Assembly: GCF_000722635.1 (NCBI RefSeq) | Contig: NZ_JOKH01000002.1 | Span: forward strand, 180,731-244,730 | Direction: 5' to 3' | DNA: 64,000 bases | DNA from: Endozoicomonas numazuensis | GTDB taxonomy: Bacteria > Pseudomonadota > Gammaproteobacteria > Pseudomonadales > Endozoicomonadaceae | Part shown: piece by piece, positions 25,653-35,436 of the stretch | Layout of the letters: every line of letters begins with the position of its first letter | How positions within the stretch are numbered: the first letter of the stretch is position 1 | Translations under genes and position numbers: made by a program | The notes under the pieces: generated by a model | What the model was told of the DNA's origin: nothing | The model's input: the letters and a program-made list of their open reading frames with translations, nothing else | Database searches by the model: none

Positions 25653-27029
25653 TCAGAAAAGCCGGCTTATGTCGTTATAAAGAGCCAGTATCATCACACT
25701 GACCACCAGAGTCACCCCAATTTTCAGCCCAACCATCTGGGCCTTTTCAGATAGAGGTTTACCCCTAACCCACTCCACCAGATAGAACAACAGATGTCCT
25801 CCATCCAGAACAGGAATGGGCAGCAAATTCAAAACCCCGAGACTGACGCTCAACATAGACAGGAAGTAGAGAAAATTCTCCAATCCTGATTGCAGGGACG
25901 CGCCAGCCACTTTAGCAATGGTAATGGGACCGCTCAAGTTTTTTACCGAAACCAGTCCCACCACCATTTTCCACAGCGACTCAAGAGTCAATCCCGTCAA
26001 GGCTGACGTTGCCTGTACGGCTTTGGGAACTGCGGACAAAGGATCAAACTGCAACGTCCTGGTCATATCGTCAGGCCAGGAGACAGATTGCACTCCTGCA
26101 CCAATATAACCCACTCGCTGACCTTCCACCTCTTTATCACCCGGCGTAAGGGTCAGTCTTTGGACACTGCCGTCCCGTTCAATTTCTATTTGTAAGACTT
26201 TACCAGGATGACTACGAATCAGATTAACCCAAGCCAACCAATCCTGTACAGGCTCACCATTTGTCTTGAGTATCTTGTCACCTGACTGCAGACCTGACTG
26301 CTCAGCTGCACCGCCTGCAACAACCTGACCTACGATAGCAGGTATCTGAGGCGAATAAGGAACTAACCCCAGTGATTTAACCGGATTCAACCCCTCATCA
26401 CCCACCAGCCAGTTATCCAAAGACAACTGTCTGATCACTTCAGAGCCTTCAGGCTTGACACCAGGCACTCCAGGCCTGACTGTGACATCTACGGTGCGAC
26501 TGTCACCGATAAACGACAATAGCTCCATATTAACCTGTTGCCAGCCAGGCGTTTCGGTTGAGTCAATCCTTACAATTTCATCACCGGGTTGAATACCTGC
26601 CAGAGCTGCCGGAGAATCAGGTAATACTGTTTCTACCTGAGGCAAAACGGTTTTCACACCGAGCACGTACATCAACCAGAGAGCCGCTATAGCCAACAGA
26701 AAGTTTGCAATAGGACCTGCCGCCACAATCGCTATACGAGAAAGAACGGGTTTACTGTTAAAAGCAAACTGTTTCTCGGATTCAGCTACTGGCCCTTCCC
26801 GCTCGTCCAGCATCTTGACGTAACCACCCAGTGGGATGGCTGCAATAACGTATTCTGTTCCCTGACGGTCAGTTCTTTTCCACAGAGGCTTACCAAAACC
26901 CACCGAGAAACGCAGCACTTTGACACCGCAACGGCGAGCCACCCAAAAGTGGCCAAACTCATGGATACTGACAAGAATACCCAGCGTTATGACAAAGGCC
27001 AGAAAAGTCTGCAAAGTTCCAATTATCAT
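25653..27029 (-). CDS. rseP: RseP site-2 zinc metalloprotease
   Basis: Inner-membrane intramembrane protease that cleaves RseA to release sigma-E and clears signal-peptide remnants. HEFGH at residues 23-27 binds zinc within the first transmembrane segment, and LDGGH near residue 403 supplies the third ligand. Two PDZ domains (about residues 120-190 and 215-300) lie between membrane segments. Length 458 is typical. Its product controls the envelope stress response that monitors the Bam pathway encoded just downstream. Confidence 0.97.
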   Translation of the reverse strand: MIIGTLQTFLAFVITLGILVSIHEFGHFWVARRCGVKVLRFSVGFGKPLWKRTDRQGTEYVIAAIPLGGYVKMLDEREGPVAESEKQFAFNSKPVLSRIAIVAAGPIANFLLAIAALWLMYVLGVKTVLPQVETVLPDSPAALAGIQPGDEIVRIDSTETPGWQQVNMELLSFIGDSRTVDVTVRPGVPGVKPEGSEVIRQLSLDNWLVGDEGLNPVKSLGLVPYSPQIPAIVGQVVAGGAAEQSGLQSGDKILKTNGEPVQDWLAWVNLIRSHPGKVLQIEIERDGSVQRLTLTPGDKEVEGQRVGYIGAGVQSVSWPDDMTRTLQFDPLSAVPKAVQATSALTGLTLESLWKMVVGLVSVKNLSGPITIAKVAGASLQSGLENFLYFLSMLSVSLGVLNLLPIPVLDGGHLLFYLVEWVRGKPLSEKAQMVGLKIGVTLVVSVMILALYNDISRLF

Positions 27030-27155
27030 TTCGGGCTACCCAACCTCCGGTATACCTGCCTGTCTACCTTGACTCTGCAATGCCACAGCAGTGAATGACA
27101 GTATTTTATGATTCAAAGTAAGACTGTAAATAGAATATCGCCAGAATGACAGTGA

Positions 27156-27161
27156 ATTATA
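27156..27161 (-). promoter_or_regulatory. Possible -10 box before rseP
   Basis: TATAAT on the minus strand lies about 127 bases before the rseP start in the dxr-rseP spacer. No good -35 is visible at 17 bases, so this is only a candidate. Confidence 0.25.
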
Positions 27162-27182
27162 TGCCTTTCCATCTTACGAGCT

Positions 27183-28370
27183 TCACGCTGTCTTATGCCA
27201 TTGCTCAATCTTGGCCCTGGCCTGCAACCTTGCTCTTCGATCAGCGTCTAACACCTGTTCTATATCACCCGCACTGTTAACCTGAAGCGCCTGCAATGTT
27301 GCATCAATAACATCAGGGATACGATCAAAGCGCAGGTGATCCCCTAAAAAGGCCTCAACAGCCGCCTCATTGGCAGCATTCAGCATTGCAGCAGCAGTGC
27401 CCCCTGTAGAAGCAGCGTCCTGTGCGAGTTGCAGGCATCTGAAACGCTGCATACAAGGCTTCTGAAAATCCAGTCTTCCGACATCAGCCAGAGAAAGCGG
27501 CGCAACACCCGACTGTATACGCTCAGGCCAAGCCAGCGCATGGGCAATCGGAGTTCTCATATCCGGATTACCCATCTGCGCCAAAACAGAGCCATCTTCG
27601 TAATCAACCAGAGAGTGAATAATACTCTGGGGATGGATCACGACCTCAACCTGAGAAGGACTAGCCCCAAACAGCCAACAGGCCTCAATAAACTCCAAGC
27701 CTTTATTCATCATCGTGGCCGAGTCCACGGAAATCTTTCGGCCCATACTCCAGTTGGGGTGTGCACAGGCTTGTGCCGGTGTCACCATAGGGAGAGTATC
27801 CACTGGCACATCCCTGAAAGGTCCACCCGAAGCCGTGAGCAAAATTCTTCTAACCCCTACCCTGTCAAGTCCTTCACGATAACCATGAGGCAGACACTGG
27901 AAGATAGCATTATGCTCACTATCAATAGGAAGCAACTGAGCCCCGGACTCTTTCACCGAGTCCATAAAAAGTGCACCGGTCATTACCAGAGCCTCTTTAT
28001 TGGCCAGCAAAACTTTCTTTCCTGCTTTAACCGCCGCCAGTGTCGGTAACAGACCTGCTGCCCCGACAATAGCCGCCATCACCACATCAACCTCTGAATC
28101 AGCTGACACCTGGGCTACAGAGCGGGCACCACCGAGCACTTCGGTTTTAAAACCTTCAGCCTTGACTGAATCCCTTAACTGATCTGCAGCAACAGGATCC
28201 GACATCACAGCAAAGTCAGGCTTGAATGTCCTGACTTGCTCTAACATGACATCATGACTGCGACAGGCCACCAGAGATCTGACTCTGTATCGATCACTGT
28301 TTCGAGCAATTACATCAAGAGTACTTTTTCCGATTGACCCGGTTGAACCCAGAACACATACCTGTTGCAT
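27183..28370 (-). CDS. dxr: 1-deoxy-D-xylulose-5-phosphate reductoisomerase
   Basis: Converts DXP to methylerythritol 4-phosphate with NADPH, the first committed MEP-pathway step; its product is used by IspD. The Rossmann motif [13 protein letters not shown] begins at residue 8. [15 protein letters not shown] and [21 protein letters not shown] form the metal and substrate site. Length 395 is normal. It starts two bases after the cdsA stop, within a cdsA-dxr-rseP-bamA transcript typical of the group. Confidence 0.97.
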   Translation of the reverse strand: MQQVCVLGSTGSIGKSTLDVIARNSDRYRVRSLVACRSHDVMLEQVRTFKPDFAVMSDPVAADQLRDSVKAEGFKTEVLGGARSVAQVSADSEVDVVMAAIVGAAGLLPTLAAVKAGKKVLLANKEALVMTGALFMDSVKESGAQLLPIDSEHNAIFQCLPHGYREGLDRVGVRRILLTASGGPFRDVPVDTLPMVTPAQACAHPNWSMGRKISVDSATMMNKGLEFIEACWLFGASPSQVEVVIHPQSIIHSLVDYEDGSVLAQMGNPDMRTPIAHALAWPERIQSGVAPLSLADVGRLDFQKPCMQRFRCLQLAQDAASTGGTAAAMLNAANEAAVEAFLGDHLRFDRIPDVIDATLQALQVNSAGDIEQVLDADRRARLQARAKIEQWHKTA

Positions 28371-28372
28371 GC

Positions 28373-29173
28373 TTAACTCCCAGCGACAATCAGAGCCAGT
28401 GTGAAAACCGGAATGGCTGCTGTCAGACTATCTATTCTATCCAGTACACCACCATGGCCCGGTAGCAGGTTACTACTGTCTTTAATGCCGCGCTCACGCT
28501 TGAGCATACTCTCAAAAAGATCACCCAAAACAGACACGAGGACAACAGCCACCGAAAGCAGCAAGAGCCCCATTCCCCGGGCAAATGACAAATCATGATA
28601 AAGACCAACACAAGCGGCCACTAACAGTGACATCAGCAAGCCACCCACCAAACCTTCAATGGTCTTCTTGGGACTCACGCGCTCAGCCAATTTGTGCCGA
28701 CCGAGATTTTTACCTGCAAAATATGCCCCAACGTCAGCAGCCCACACCAGCAGGAAAACCAACATAATGGTCCAACCCTGCTGATCATGAAATTTGAGTT
28801 TGGACAAAGCAAACCAGGCAGGCACAAGGGTCAACAAACCCATTACCAGCCTAAGCAATCGACTATGGCAGAATTTTGCGGATACTGGATAACCTTTCAC
28901 CAGAGCAAATGCAATCAACCACCAGACAATCGAAACAGCCAACAATAAATAAGCGGATACACCTTGGACAAACCAACAGGCAACACCTGTCAATACTGCA
29001 TAACCCAACCGAGTAACGGCATCTTCGAAACCGGAAAGATTAGCCCACTCCCAAGCTGCCAGCATGATAACCAGAGCAATCAGAACTGAAAAAGCGGTAG
29101 GGGGAAGAAAGATAACACTGGCCAGGGCCAATGGTGCCAACACCACGGCCGTGAGAATTCTCTGTTTTAACAC
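28373..29173 (-). CDS. cdsA: Phosphatidate cytidylyltransferase
   Basis: Integral membrane enzyme making CDP-diacylglycerol from phosphatidic acid and CTP. About eight hydrophobic helices precede the C-terminal family signature [21 protein letters not shown] plus VLDRIDS, with the catalytic acidic residues in KD and DRIDS. Length 266 is typical. It overlaps uppS by seven bases and leads directly into dxr. Confidence 0.97.
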   Translation of the reverse strand: MLKQRILTAVVLAPLALASVIFLPPTAFSVLIALVIMLAAWEWANLSGFEDAVTRLGYAVLTGVACWFVQGVSAYLLLAVSIVWWLIAFALVKGYPVSAKFCHSRLLRLVMGLLTLVPAWFALSKLKFHDQQGWTIMLVFLLVWAADVGAYFAGKNLGRHKLAERVSPKKTIEGLVGGLLMSLLVAACVGLYHDLSFARGMGLLLLSVAVVLVSVLGDLFESMLKRERGIKDSSNLLPGHGGVLDRIDSLTAAIPVFTLALIVAGS

Positions 29174-29946
29174 GTAGCCTCAGCCTCCAACTGCTCGCTG
29201 GTTTTGCCAAACCGTCTCTGACGATTGACATAAGCCAGGAGCGCACACTCAAACTCCTTACGGTCGAAATCCGGCCACAAGGTTTTGGTAAAATAAAATT
29301 CGCTGTAGGCACACTGCCATAAAAGGAAATTACTGATACGCTGCTCACCACTGGTTCTGATAAGAAGGTCTGGCTCAGGCAAACCTGCCGTCGTTAGATT
29401 CTGGCCGATTAATGACTCATTAACCTGGTCTGCGGATATCTCACCCTGCTCTACCATTTTAGCCACTTTGCGAGCAGACTGAGCAATATCCCACATTCCT
29501 CCGTAATTGGCAGCAATCACCAGAGTCACTTTCGCCTCATCGGCAGTCAAAGCTTCTGCTTCTGCAATATGCTCTTGAATTGTCGGACTGAAACGACTTA
29601 CGTCGCCTATAATCCTGAGCCTGATATTATTCTTTTTGAGCTTGCGAGTTTCTCTGCGAAGCGTCCTCAGGAAAAGCTCCATCAAACCATCCACTTCACT
29701 CTTGGGACGGTTCCAGTTTTCACTGCTGAAAGCAAACAGAGTAAGTACCTCAACACCGACTTCCCCACAAGCTTCTACTACTTCCCTGACGGCCTTTACA
29801 CCCGCTCGATGACCAGCAAGACTGGGAAGCAATCGCCGTTTCGCCCAGCGGTTATTTCCATCCAGAATGATGGCCACATGGCGAGGCAACTTCTTGACCG
29901 GTATTCCCTCTAAGCTGCCGTTTTCCTCTTGCGATTTCATGGCCAT
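29167..29946 (-). CDS. uppS: Undecaprenyl diphosphate synthase
   Basis: Cis-prenyltransferase that makes the C55 carrier for peptidoglycan and O-antigen. AIILDGNNRWAKRR places the metal-binding Asp at residue 29; the usual DGNGRWA reads DGNNRWA here. FAFSSENWNRP and LIRTSGEQRISNFLLWQ are the other signatures. Length 259 is typical. Start choices are 29946 or two codons later; neither has a strong ribosome site. The 281-base spacer to frr is gene-free, so a promoter may lie there. It supplies the lipid that the DUF368 protein at the left edge probably recycles. Confidence 0.96.
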   Translation of the reverse strand: MAMKSQEENGSLEGIPVKKLPRHVAIILDGNNRWAKRRLLPSLAGHRAGVKAVREVVEACGEVGVEVLTLFAFSSENWNRPKSEVDGLMELFLRTLRRETRKLKKNNIRLRIIGDVSRFSPTIQEHIAEAEALTADEAKVTLVIAANYGGMWDIAQSARKVAKMVEQGEISADQVNESLIGQNLTTAGLPEPDLLIRTSGEQRISNFLLWQCAYSEFYFTKTLWPDFDRKEFECALLAYVNRQRRFGKTSEQLEAEATC

Positions 29947-30227
29947 TCACTATTTTGTTGATCTGAAAAAAACAATCTTTTTTACAACACCTTGCAGGAG
30001 CTCACAGCAAATTGCAAGCTCACACAAGGGGCTATTATCAATGCTTTCAGGCCTGTTTTTACGGAGAAACCAGAGACATGGAAAAGACAGCATCCCCGCT
30101 CAAAAAAGCATCAAGAAAAGCATCAAACAGCCATAAGCCTGAAGTACAGCCATACCTTCAAACAATGAACCCACTGCTACATTGGCATGGCTGTAATTTC
30201 ATAACAAATCAATAGAAGACGAAGTCC

Positions 30228-30785
30228 TTAGACTTCCATCAGATCTTTCTCTTTGGTGGCCAGCGCTGCATCAACAGCAGCAATAAACTTGTCCGTTACT
30301 TTCTGGATATCATCCTGTGCACGACGCTCATCGTCCTCACTGATTTCCTTTTCCTTTTCCAGTTCCTTAACGTCAGCCAGTGCGTCACGACGAATATTGC
30401 GGATAGCAACTTTGGCATTCTCAGCTTCCTGACGAGCCTGACGACTGTATCCCTTACGGGTTTCTTCTGTCAGAGCAGGCAGCGGTATACGAATCACCTC
30501 ACCTGCAGTAGAAGGATTAAGACCCAGGTCTGACTTCAGAATCGCTTTTTCCACATCAGGAACCATCTGCCTTTCCCAAACGCGAACAGCCAGAGTTCTG
30601 GCATCTTCTGTAGAAATATTAGCGACCTGACTCAGTGGAGTGTCGGAGCCATAGTATGACACCTTGACGCTATCCAGCAGACTCGGATGAGCACGACCCG
30701 TACGAATTTTCGCAAACGCCCCACTCAGAGAGTCAACACTCTTATTCATGCGATCTTGCGCATCTTGCTTAATTTCTTCAATCAT
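30228..30785 (-). CDS. frr: Ribosome recycling factor
   Basis: Releases ribosomes from mRNA after termination, together with [29 protein letters not shown] and the helix [31 protein letters not shown] are standard; 185 residues is the standard length. The ATG lies within the last eight bases of pyrH, so the two are translationally coupled. The order pyrH-frr-uppS is conserved. Confidence 0.98.
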   Translation of the reverse strand: MIEEIKQDAQDRMNKSVDSLSGAFAKIRTGRAHPSLLDSVKVSYYGSDTPLSQVANISTEDARTLAVRVWERQMVPDVEKAILKSDLGLNPSTAGEVIRIPLPALTEETRKGYSRQARQEAENAKVAIRNIRRDALADVKELEKEKEISEDDERRAQDDIQKVTDKFIAAVDAALATKEKDLMEV

Positions 30786-31518
30786 TTACCACCCCACTCA
30801 CCAGTGTTCCTTCTTCGCCACCTACCACCGTATTGAGCAGAGCACCGGATTTATTCATATTGAAAACCCGAACAGGCATCTGCTGATCCCGGACCAGGCA
30901 GATTGCAGTCAAATCCATAACGCCAAGCTTACGCTCAAGCACATCATCATAGGTCAGGGATTCGAATTTTACTGCATCAGGATGTTTGACAGGATCCTTG
31001 TCATAAATACCGTCAACCTTGGTTGCTTTCAGAACAACATCCGCGTCTACCTCTATGCCACGAAGACAGGCAGCTGAATCTGTTGTAAAGAAAGGGTTAC
31101 CGGTACCTGCAGAAAAGATCACTACATCACCACCGTTAAGGTAGCGCATTGCACGACGATGGTCATAGTGCTCTACAACACCATCCATCGGAATGGAAGA
31201 CATAACACGGGTATTGATATTTGAACGCTCAAGAGCATCACGCATAGCCAGAGCATTCATGACAGTTGCCAGCATACCCATATGGTCGCCAGTCACACGG
31301 TCAAGACCAGCAGCACTTAATGCCGCTCCACGAAAGAGGTTTCCGCCACCGATTACGATACCAACCTGAACGCCGATACCTACCAGCTGGCCGATCTCCA
31401 GGGCCATTCTGTCAAGAACACTGGGATCAATGCCAAAGCCACCTTCTCCTTGAAGGGCCTCACCACTGAGTTTAAGCAGAATGCGCTTGTATTTCGGTTG
31501 TCGATCATTTGCCGGCAT
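30778..31518 (-). CDS. pyrH: UMP kinase
   Basis: Phosphorylates UMP to UDP, feeding pyrG and UDP-sugar synthesis, and is allosterically tuned by GTP and [25 protein letters not shown] and [11 protein letters not shown] are the amino-acid-kinase-fold signatures, and [17 protein letters not shown]-like sequence is present. Length 246 is typical. It ends inside frr. A 261-base spacer to tsf contains a short CCTGAC/GTCAGG hairpin but no gene. Confidence 0.97.
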   Translation of the reverse strand: MPANDRQPKYKRILLKLSGEALQGEGGFGIDPSVLDRMALEIGQLVGIGVQVGIVIGGGNLFRGAALSAAGLDRVTGDHMGMLATVMNALAMRDALERSNINTRVMSSIPMDGVVEHYDHRRAMRYLNGGDVVIFSAGTGNPFFTTDSAACLRGIEVDADVVLKATKVDGIYDKDPVKHPDAVKFESLTYDDVLERKLGVMDLTAICLVRDQQMPVRVFNMNKSGALLNTVVGGEEGTLVSGVVND

Positions 31519-31779
31519 TTTCAGCTTTCCGATTCAGAGTTAGGCGAAGAAGCGCCTGCCCCCGACAGCCTGCCGACTCAGCCCACGCTCTGATAAACGA
31601 GCTTCAAACACTATATGCTGCTGATCTCAGCGAACTGAATCAACAACCTTGCATTAGTGAATTACTCTCAGACACCAGAACATAAGTTAAACCTGCAGGC
31701 TTGTCAGGCAAACGTCAAAGCGCTTACCTGACTAATAGGTCAGGCACCATCCATTAACCAGTAATAACCAGTATCAGGA

Positions 31780-32640
31780 TTAGAGTCCAGCCTGAGCGCG
31801 AACTTCAGCAGCGAAGTCCACCTCTTCTTTCTCGATACCTTCACCGACTTCGTAACGAACAAAGCTGGTGATGACAGCGTCAGCTTTCTTGGCCAGAGCG
31901 CCGACTTTAACATCAGGATCTTTAACGAAAGGCTGTTCTGTCAGGCTGTTTTCAGCCAGGAACTTGTTGATACGGCCTACAATCATCTTCTCGATGATTT
32001 CAGCCGGCTTGCCAGACTGCTCTGCCTGAGCTTTGAAGATTTCCTTCTCTTTCTCAACCAGATCAGCAGGCATTTGATCTTTGTTAACCACTTGAGGGTT
32101 AACAGCTGCAACGTGCATAGCTACATCACGAGCCAGTTCGGAGTTACCACCGTCCAGGCTAACCAGCACAGCAATACGCTTGTTACCGTGAACGTAAGCG
32201 TCAATAACGCCACCTTCTACGATACTAATACGACGAACATCGATGTTTTCACCGATTTTCTGTACCAGTGCCAGACGAGCTTCTTCCAGCTCACCTTCCA
32301 TCAGCTTGGCTACGTCAGCTTCCTTACGATCAAAAGCAGCGTCCACTACTCTTTGAACGTAACCCAGGAAGTTGTCGTCACGAGCAACAAAGTCGGTCTC
32401 GGAATTCACTTCAACCATAACACCAAAGCTGCCATCTTCTGCAACTTTAGTAGCGACAATACCTTCAGCGGCAGTACGACCTGCTTTCTTGGCGGCTTTA
32501 GCCTGACCTGACTTACGCAGCTCTTCAATCGCCTTTTCGATATCGCCTTCTGAAGCAACCAGAGCCTTCTTGCATTCCATCATGCCCAGGCTAGTGCGCT
32601 CACGCAGTTCCTTAACCAGTGCTGCAGTAATTGCTGCCAT
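31780..32640 (-). CDS. tsf: Translation elongation factor Ts
   Basis: Nucleotide exchange factor for EF-Tu. [26 protein letters not shown] is the N-terminal UBA-like domain, and [16 protein letters not shown] is the core signature. The ATG at 32640 gives 286 residues with AGAGGAA upstream. The open frame continues 23 codons further, but that part is not family-like. It is cotranscribed with rpsB, with a strong hairpin in between. Confidence 0.97.
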   Translation of the reverse strand: MAAITAALVKELRERTSLGMMECKKALVASEGDIEKAIEELRKSGQAKAAKKAGRTAAEGIVATKVAEDGSFGVMVEVNSETDFVARDDNFLGYVQRVVDAAFDRKEADVAKLMEGELEEARLALVQKIGENIDVRRISIVEGGVIDAYVHGNKRIAVLVSLDGGNSELARDVAMHVAAVNPQVVNKDQMPADLVEKEKEIFKAQAEQSGKPAEIIEKMIVGRINKFLAENSLTEQPFVKDPDVKVGALAKKADAVITSFVRYEVGEGIEKEEVDFAAEVRAQAGL

Positions 32641-32786
32641 GGTGGGTTCCTCTCGCAAATATTCAATAAGGGGTTCAGGACAGCCTTGAGCCTTCTTGCA
32701 CTGCCTCAAGCCTTATAAAGAAGCTTGTGCATACTGAAGCTCTTGTCAATGACTATCCCAATATGACAAACGCTCTTTTAAATCTG

Positions 32787-32812
32787 AAAAAAGGGGGCCA
32801 GGCCCCCTTTTC
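32787..32812 (-). terminator. rpsB-tsf intergenic terminator/attenuator
   Basis: A G5CC-loop-GGC5 type stem (AAGGGGGCC / GGCCCCCTT) with a T-rich tail on the minus strand, about 17 bases after the rpsB stop. Partial termination would lower tsf relative to rpsB, as is known for this operon. Confidence 0.8.
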
Positions 32813-32828
32813 ACAACGATTCAGAAGA

Positions 32829-33662
32829 TTAAGCTTCTTTAGCTTCTTCCTGACCGTCATCAGCCTTGGTTTCAGCTGCTGCTGCTTCTACAACTGCAAC
32901 TTCAACTTCAACTTCAACTTCTGCTTCTGCTTCTGCTTCAACTTCAACTTCTACGAACTCGCTTTCAGCGCCAGTATTGGCAGCTGCACGACCTTCGAGA
33001 ATGACATCAGCAGCAGCTTTGATGTAGAGCTGAATGGCGCGAATCGCATCATCGTTACCTGGGATAACGTAATCAACACCTTCAGGGCTGGAGTTGGTGT
33101 CAACGATACCGATGACAGGGATACCCAGCTTGTTAGCTTCCTGAATAGCGATGCGCTCGTGCTCAACATCGATAACAAACAGTGCGTCTGGCAGACCACC
33201 CATTTCCTTGATACCACCCAGAGAGCGATCCAGTTTTTCCAGATCACGACGGCGCATCAGGGCTTCTTTCTTGGTCAGCTTTTCGAAAGTACCATCTTCT
33301 GCCTGAACTTCAAGATCACGCAGACGACGTACAGACTGACGAATGGTCTTGTAGTTGGTCAGCATACCACCCAACCAGCGGTGAGCCACAAAAGGCATAG
33401 AGCAGCGAGCTGCTTCTTCACGGATGATTTTACCGGCAGCACGCTTGGTACCAACGAACAGAATCTTGTTCTTACTTTCGGCCAGCTTGTGAACGAAGCT
33501 CATCGCTTCGTTAAAGGCAGGCATGGTGTGCTCAAGGTTGATAATATGAATCTTGTTGCGCGCACCAAAGATAAATTTGTTCATCTTTGGGTTCCAGAAA
33601 CGAGTCTGGTGACCAAAGTGCACGCCCGCCTTGAGCATGTCACGCATGGTGACTTGAGCCAT
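32829..33662 (-). CDS. rpsB: 30S ribosomal protein S2
   Basis: Small-subunit protein S2. The N-terminus [38 protein letters not shown] and [17 protein letters not shown] are diagnostic. AGGAGA lies six bases before the ATG. Length 277 exceeds the E. coli protein (241) because of an acidic C-terminal tail made of alternating Glu-Val and Glu-Ala, encoded by in-frame hexanucleotide repeats (about 32895-32953). It is divergent from map, as in E. coli. Confidence 0.98.
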   Translation of the reverse strand: MAQVTMRDMLKAGVHFGHQTRFWNPKMNKFIFGARNKIHIINLEHTMPAFNEAMSFVHKLAESKNKILFVGTKRAAGKIIREEAARCSMPFVAHRWLGGMLTNYKTIRQSVRRLRDLEVQAEDGTFEKLTKKEALMRRRDLEKLDRSLGGIKEMGGLPDALFVIDVEHERIAIQEANKLGIPVIGIVDTNSSPEGVDYVIPGNDDAIRAIQLYIKAAADVILEGRAAANTGAESEFVEVEVEAEAEAEVEVEVEVAVVEAAAAETKADDGQEEAKEA

Positions 33663-33840
33663 GAGAATTCTCCTGTTATAGGGTTAGGCCTCCACACACC
33701 CCATGAATTCGACCCGATGATCAACTTTCGCTGATAGCGCCCGGGCACCCTGAATCATGTGTCGGTGCATGTGAGTTCTGTTTAAAAAATAATATAAAAA
33801 CCACGCATTCAGGAAAGCCTGAGCACGAGGACGCGGATTT
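33663..33840 (-). promoter_or_regulatory. Probable rpsB leader (S2 autoregulation region)
   Basis: In E. coli the rpsB-tsf operon is repressed by S2 through its long 5' leader (the t44 RNA region). Here the matching stretch is GC-richer than its surroundings and can form several short hairpins, for example around CCCGGGCGC and CACATG repeats. I infer a leader from position and do not claim a proven structure. Confidence 0.35.
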
Positions 33841-34538
33841 ATACCACAACTAGACTATTTTTCAAAGCTGACAAGCATCATTTTCAGAAGAATCATGGGC
33901 ACAATTAGACTAAGGAGTAGCCCCAAAATAACTTCCTTATTCAAATCTGCTCAAAATCCGTTCGGGCCGAGCTTGTCAAAGCCCAATGCCATCACCCTTC
34001 GACAGGCTCAGGGCGAACGGAGTCCAGGTGAAAATCGGGAAGTTATTTTGGGACAAATCCTAAAGGCACTATCAACATCGAATAACTGTTTCAGAATCAG
34101 ATCCCATTCAGATCATAAGCCCCCATGAAATGGCCACTTCTGATATAAATGAAACCAACCCGTCGCATTCTCCATACCTATAGCCATCATGATTATTCAG
34201 GTACAAAAGTCCATAGTTAGCATAATCACATGTGATTCATGGATACCGGATTTATCATAACTCGCACCATCACAGTACCCGCCCCTCTATCTGTACTCTT
34301 AATATCATTTATGAATTTTGCGAAGCGCCCTACCCCCTAAAAACTTCTCTAAACAGTACTATGCCCAACTCACCGTTCTTTTCTGATAGAATTTAAGCAA
34401 GTGCATCCGTAAAGCCCGGGGAAAACAGCCGAAGTAAACCGTCATAGTGATTGAAGCCGCTTTTTATACTTCTGGTATTAAAGACTTGTCACCATGAAAA
34501 ACACTCAGCATTTTCCTGGCCTCACATAGAACATTGAA
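33841..34538. other. rpsB/map divergent spacer
   Basis: The full spacer between the divergent starts is 876 bases. It holds the rpsB leader, the family B element at 33911-34064 and AT-rich DNA with the map promoter. TAGAAT near 34387 is a possible -10 for map. No gene is supported. Confidence 0.5.
33911..34064. repeat. Family B MITE-like element, copy 1
   Basis: The ends are inverted copies: TAAGGA then CCCAAAATAACTTCC on the left, and the reverse complement of TTTAGGA then CCCAAAATAACTTCC on the right. The middle carries a hairpin built from TTCGGGCCGAGCTTGTC and GACAGGCTCAGGGCGAA, a widespread bacterial repeat motif. The copy at 49649-49795 is the same element in the opposite orientation. 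It encodes nothing. Confidence 0.75.
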
Positions 34539-35339
34539 ATGAACGTTACGATCAAAACCCCTGAAGATATTGAGAAAATGCGTGTCGCCGGCAAACTGGC
34601 GGCTGAAGTACTGGAGATGATTACTCCCCATGTTAAGCCCGGTATAACCACTGGCGAACTGGATCGTATCTGCCACGATTACATCGTTAATGAGCAGCAG
34701 GCGATACCCGCCCCTCTCAATTATGGTGCAGCACCTGGCCGCCCCGGGTTTCCAAAGTCCATCTGCACATCATTAAACCATGTTGTCTGTCATGGTATCC
34801 CCAACGACAAGAAGGCACTGAAAAGCGGCGATATGCTGAACATCGATGTCACCGTTATCAAAGATGGTTACCACGGTGACACCAGTAAGATGTTTCTGGT
34901 TGGCAGCTCACAACCTTTTGCTGAAAAGCTGGTTAAAGTAACCCAGGAATGCATGTACAAAGGCATTGAGATCGTCAAACCCGGAGTAAGACTGAGCGAC
35001 ATTGGCCGGGTTATCGCCCAGCACGCCCATGCCAATCACTACTCGGTAGTAGAAGAATACTGCGGCCACGGTATCGGAAAAGTCTTCCACGAAGATCCTC
35101 AGGTACTCCACTACGAAGGCTATGGCGACCACAACGACTGCGTTTTGCAGGAAGGCATGACGTTCACCATCGAACCGATGATTAACGCCGGTAAGAAATT
35201 CACTAAATTACTGGGCGATGGCTGGACGGTCGTCACCAAGGATCGCCGACCTTCTGCTCAGTGGGAACACACCATTCTTGTTACCTCTGACGGAGTCGAG
35301 ATACTGACCCTCAGAAGCGAAGAAACCTTCCCTTCCTGA
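34539..35339 (+). CDS. map: Methionine aminopeptidase, type I
   Basis: Removes the initiator Met from nascent proteins. It has the pita-bread fold with the five metal ligands in NIDVTV, GDTSKMF, CGHGIG, TIEPM and QWEHT, and the catalytic-His region is present. Length 266 is typical of the type I enzyme. It is divergent from rpsB, and glnD follows 97 bases downstream beyond a terminator, the same neighbourhood as E. coli. Confidence 0.97.
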   Translation: MNVTIKTPEDIEKMRVAGKLAAEVLEMITPHVKPGITTGELDRICHDYIVNEQQAIPAPLNYGAAPGRPGFPKSICTSLNHVVCHGIPNDKKALKSGDMLNIDVTVIKDGYHGDTSKMFLVGSSQPFAEKLVKVTQECMYKGIEIVKPGVRLSDIGRVIAQHAHANHYSVVEEYCGHGIGKVFHEDPQVLHYEGYGDHNDCVLQEGMTFTIEPMINAGKKFTKLLGDGWTVVTKDRRPSAQWEHTILVTSDGVEILTLRSEETFPS

Positions 35340-35343
35340 TCTT

Positions 35344-35388
35344 AAATGGCTCGCCCATCTTATCGACAGAGCGCGCGGGCCATTTTTT
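35344..35388 (+). terminator. Rho-independent terminator of map
   Basis: AAATGGC-CGC pairs with GCG-GGCCATTT over a loop of about 20 bases, followed by T6, beginning four bases after the map stop. Confidence 0.75.
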
Positions 35389-35436
35389 AGCGATGGAATG
35401 CGATAAAAAAACCAGTTTCACACAAGCCAGACCATT

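Noticed and set aside
30078-30215. Plus-strand 45-codon frame between frr and uppS
   Set aside because: No ribosome site, antisense to the direction of the whole cluster, low-complexity Lys/Ser composition.
32727-33734. Long plus-strand open frame of 335 codons opposite rpsB
   Set aside because: It is the antisense of a highly expressed ribosomal gene and is rich in Phe, Asn and Cys from the mirrored repeat tract. No ribosome site or family resemblance.
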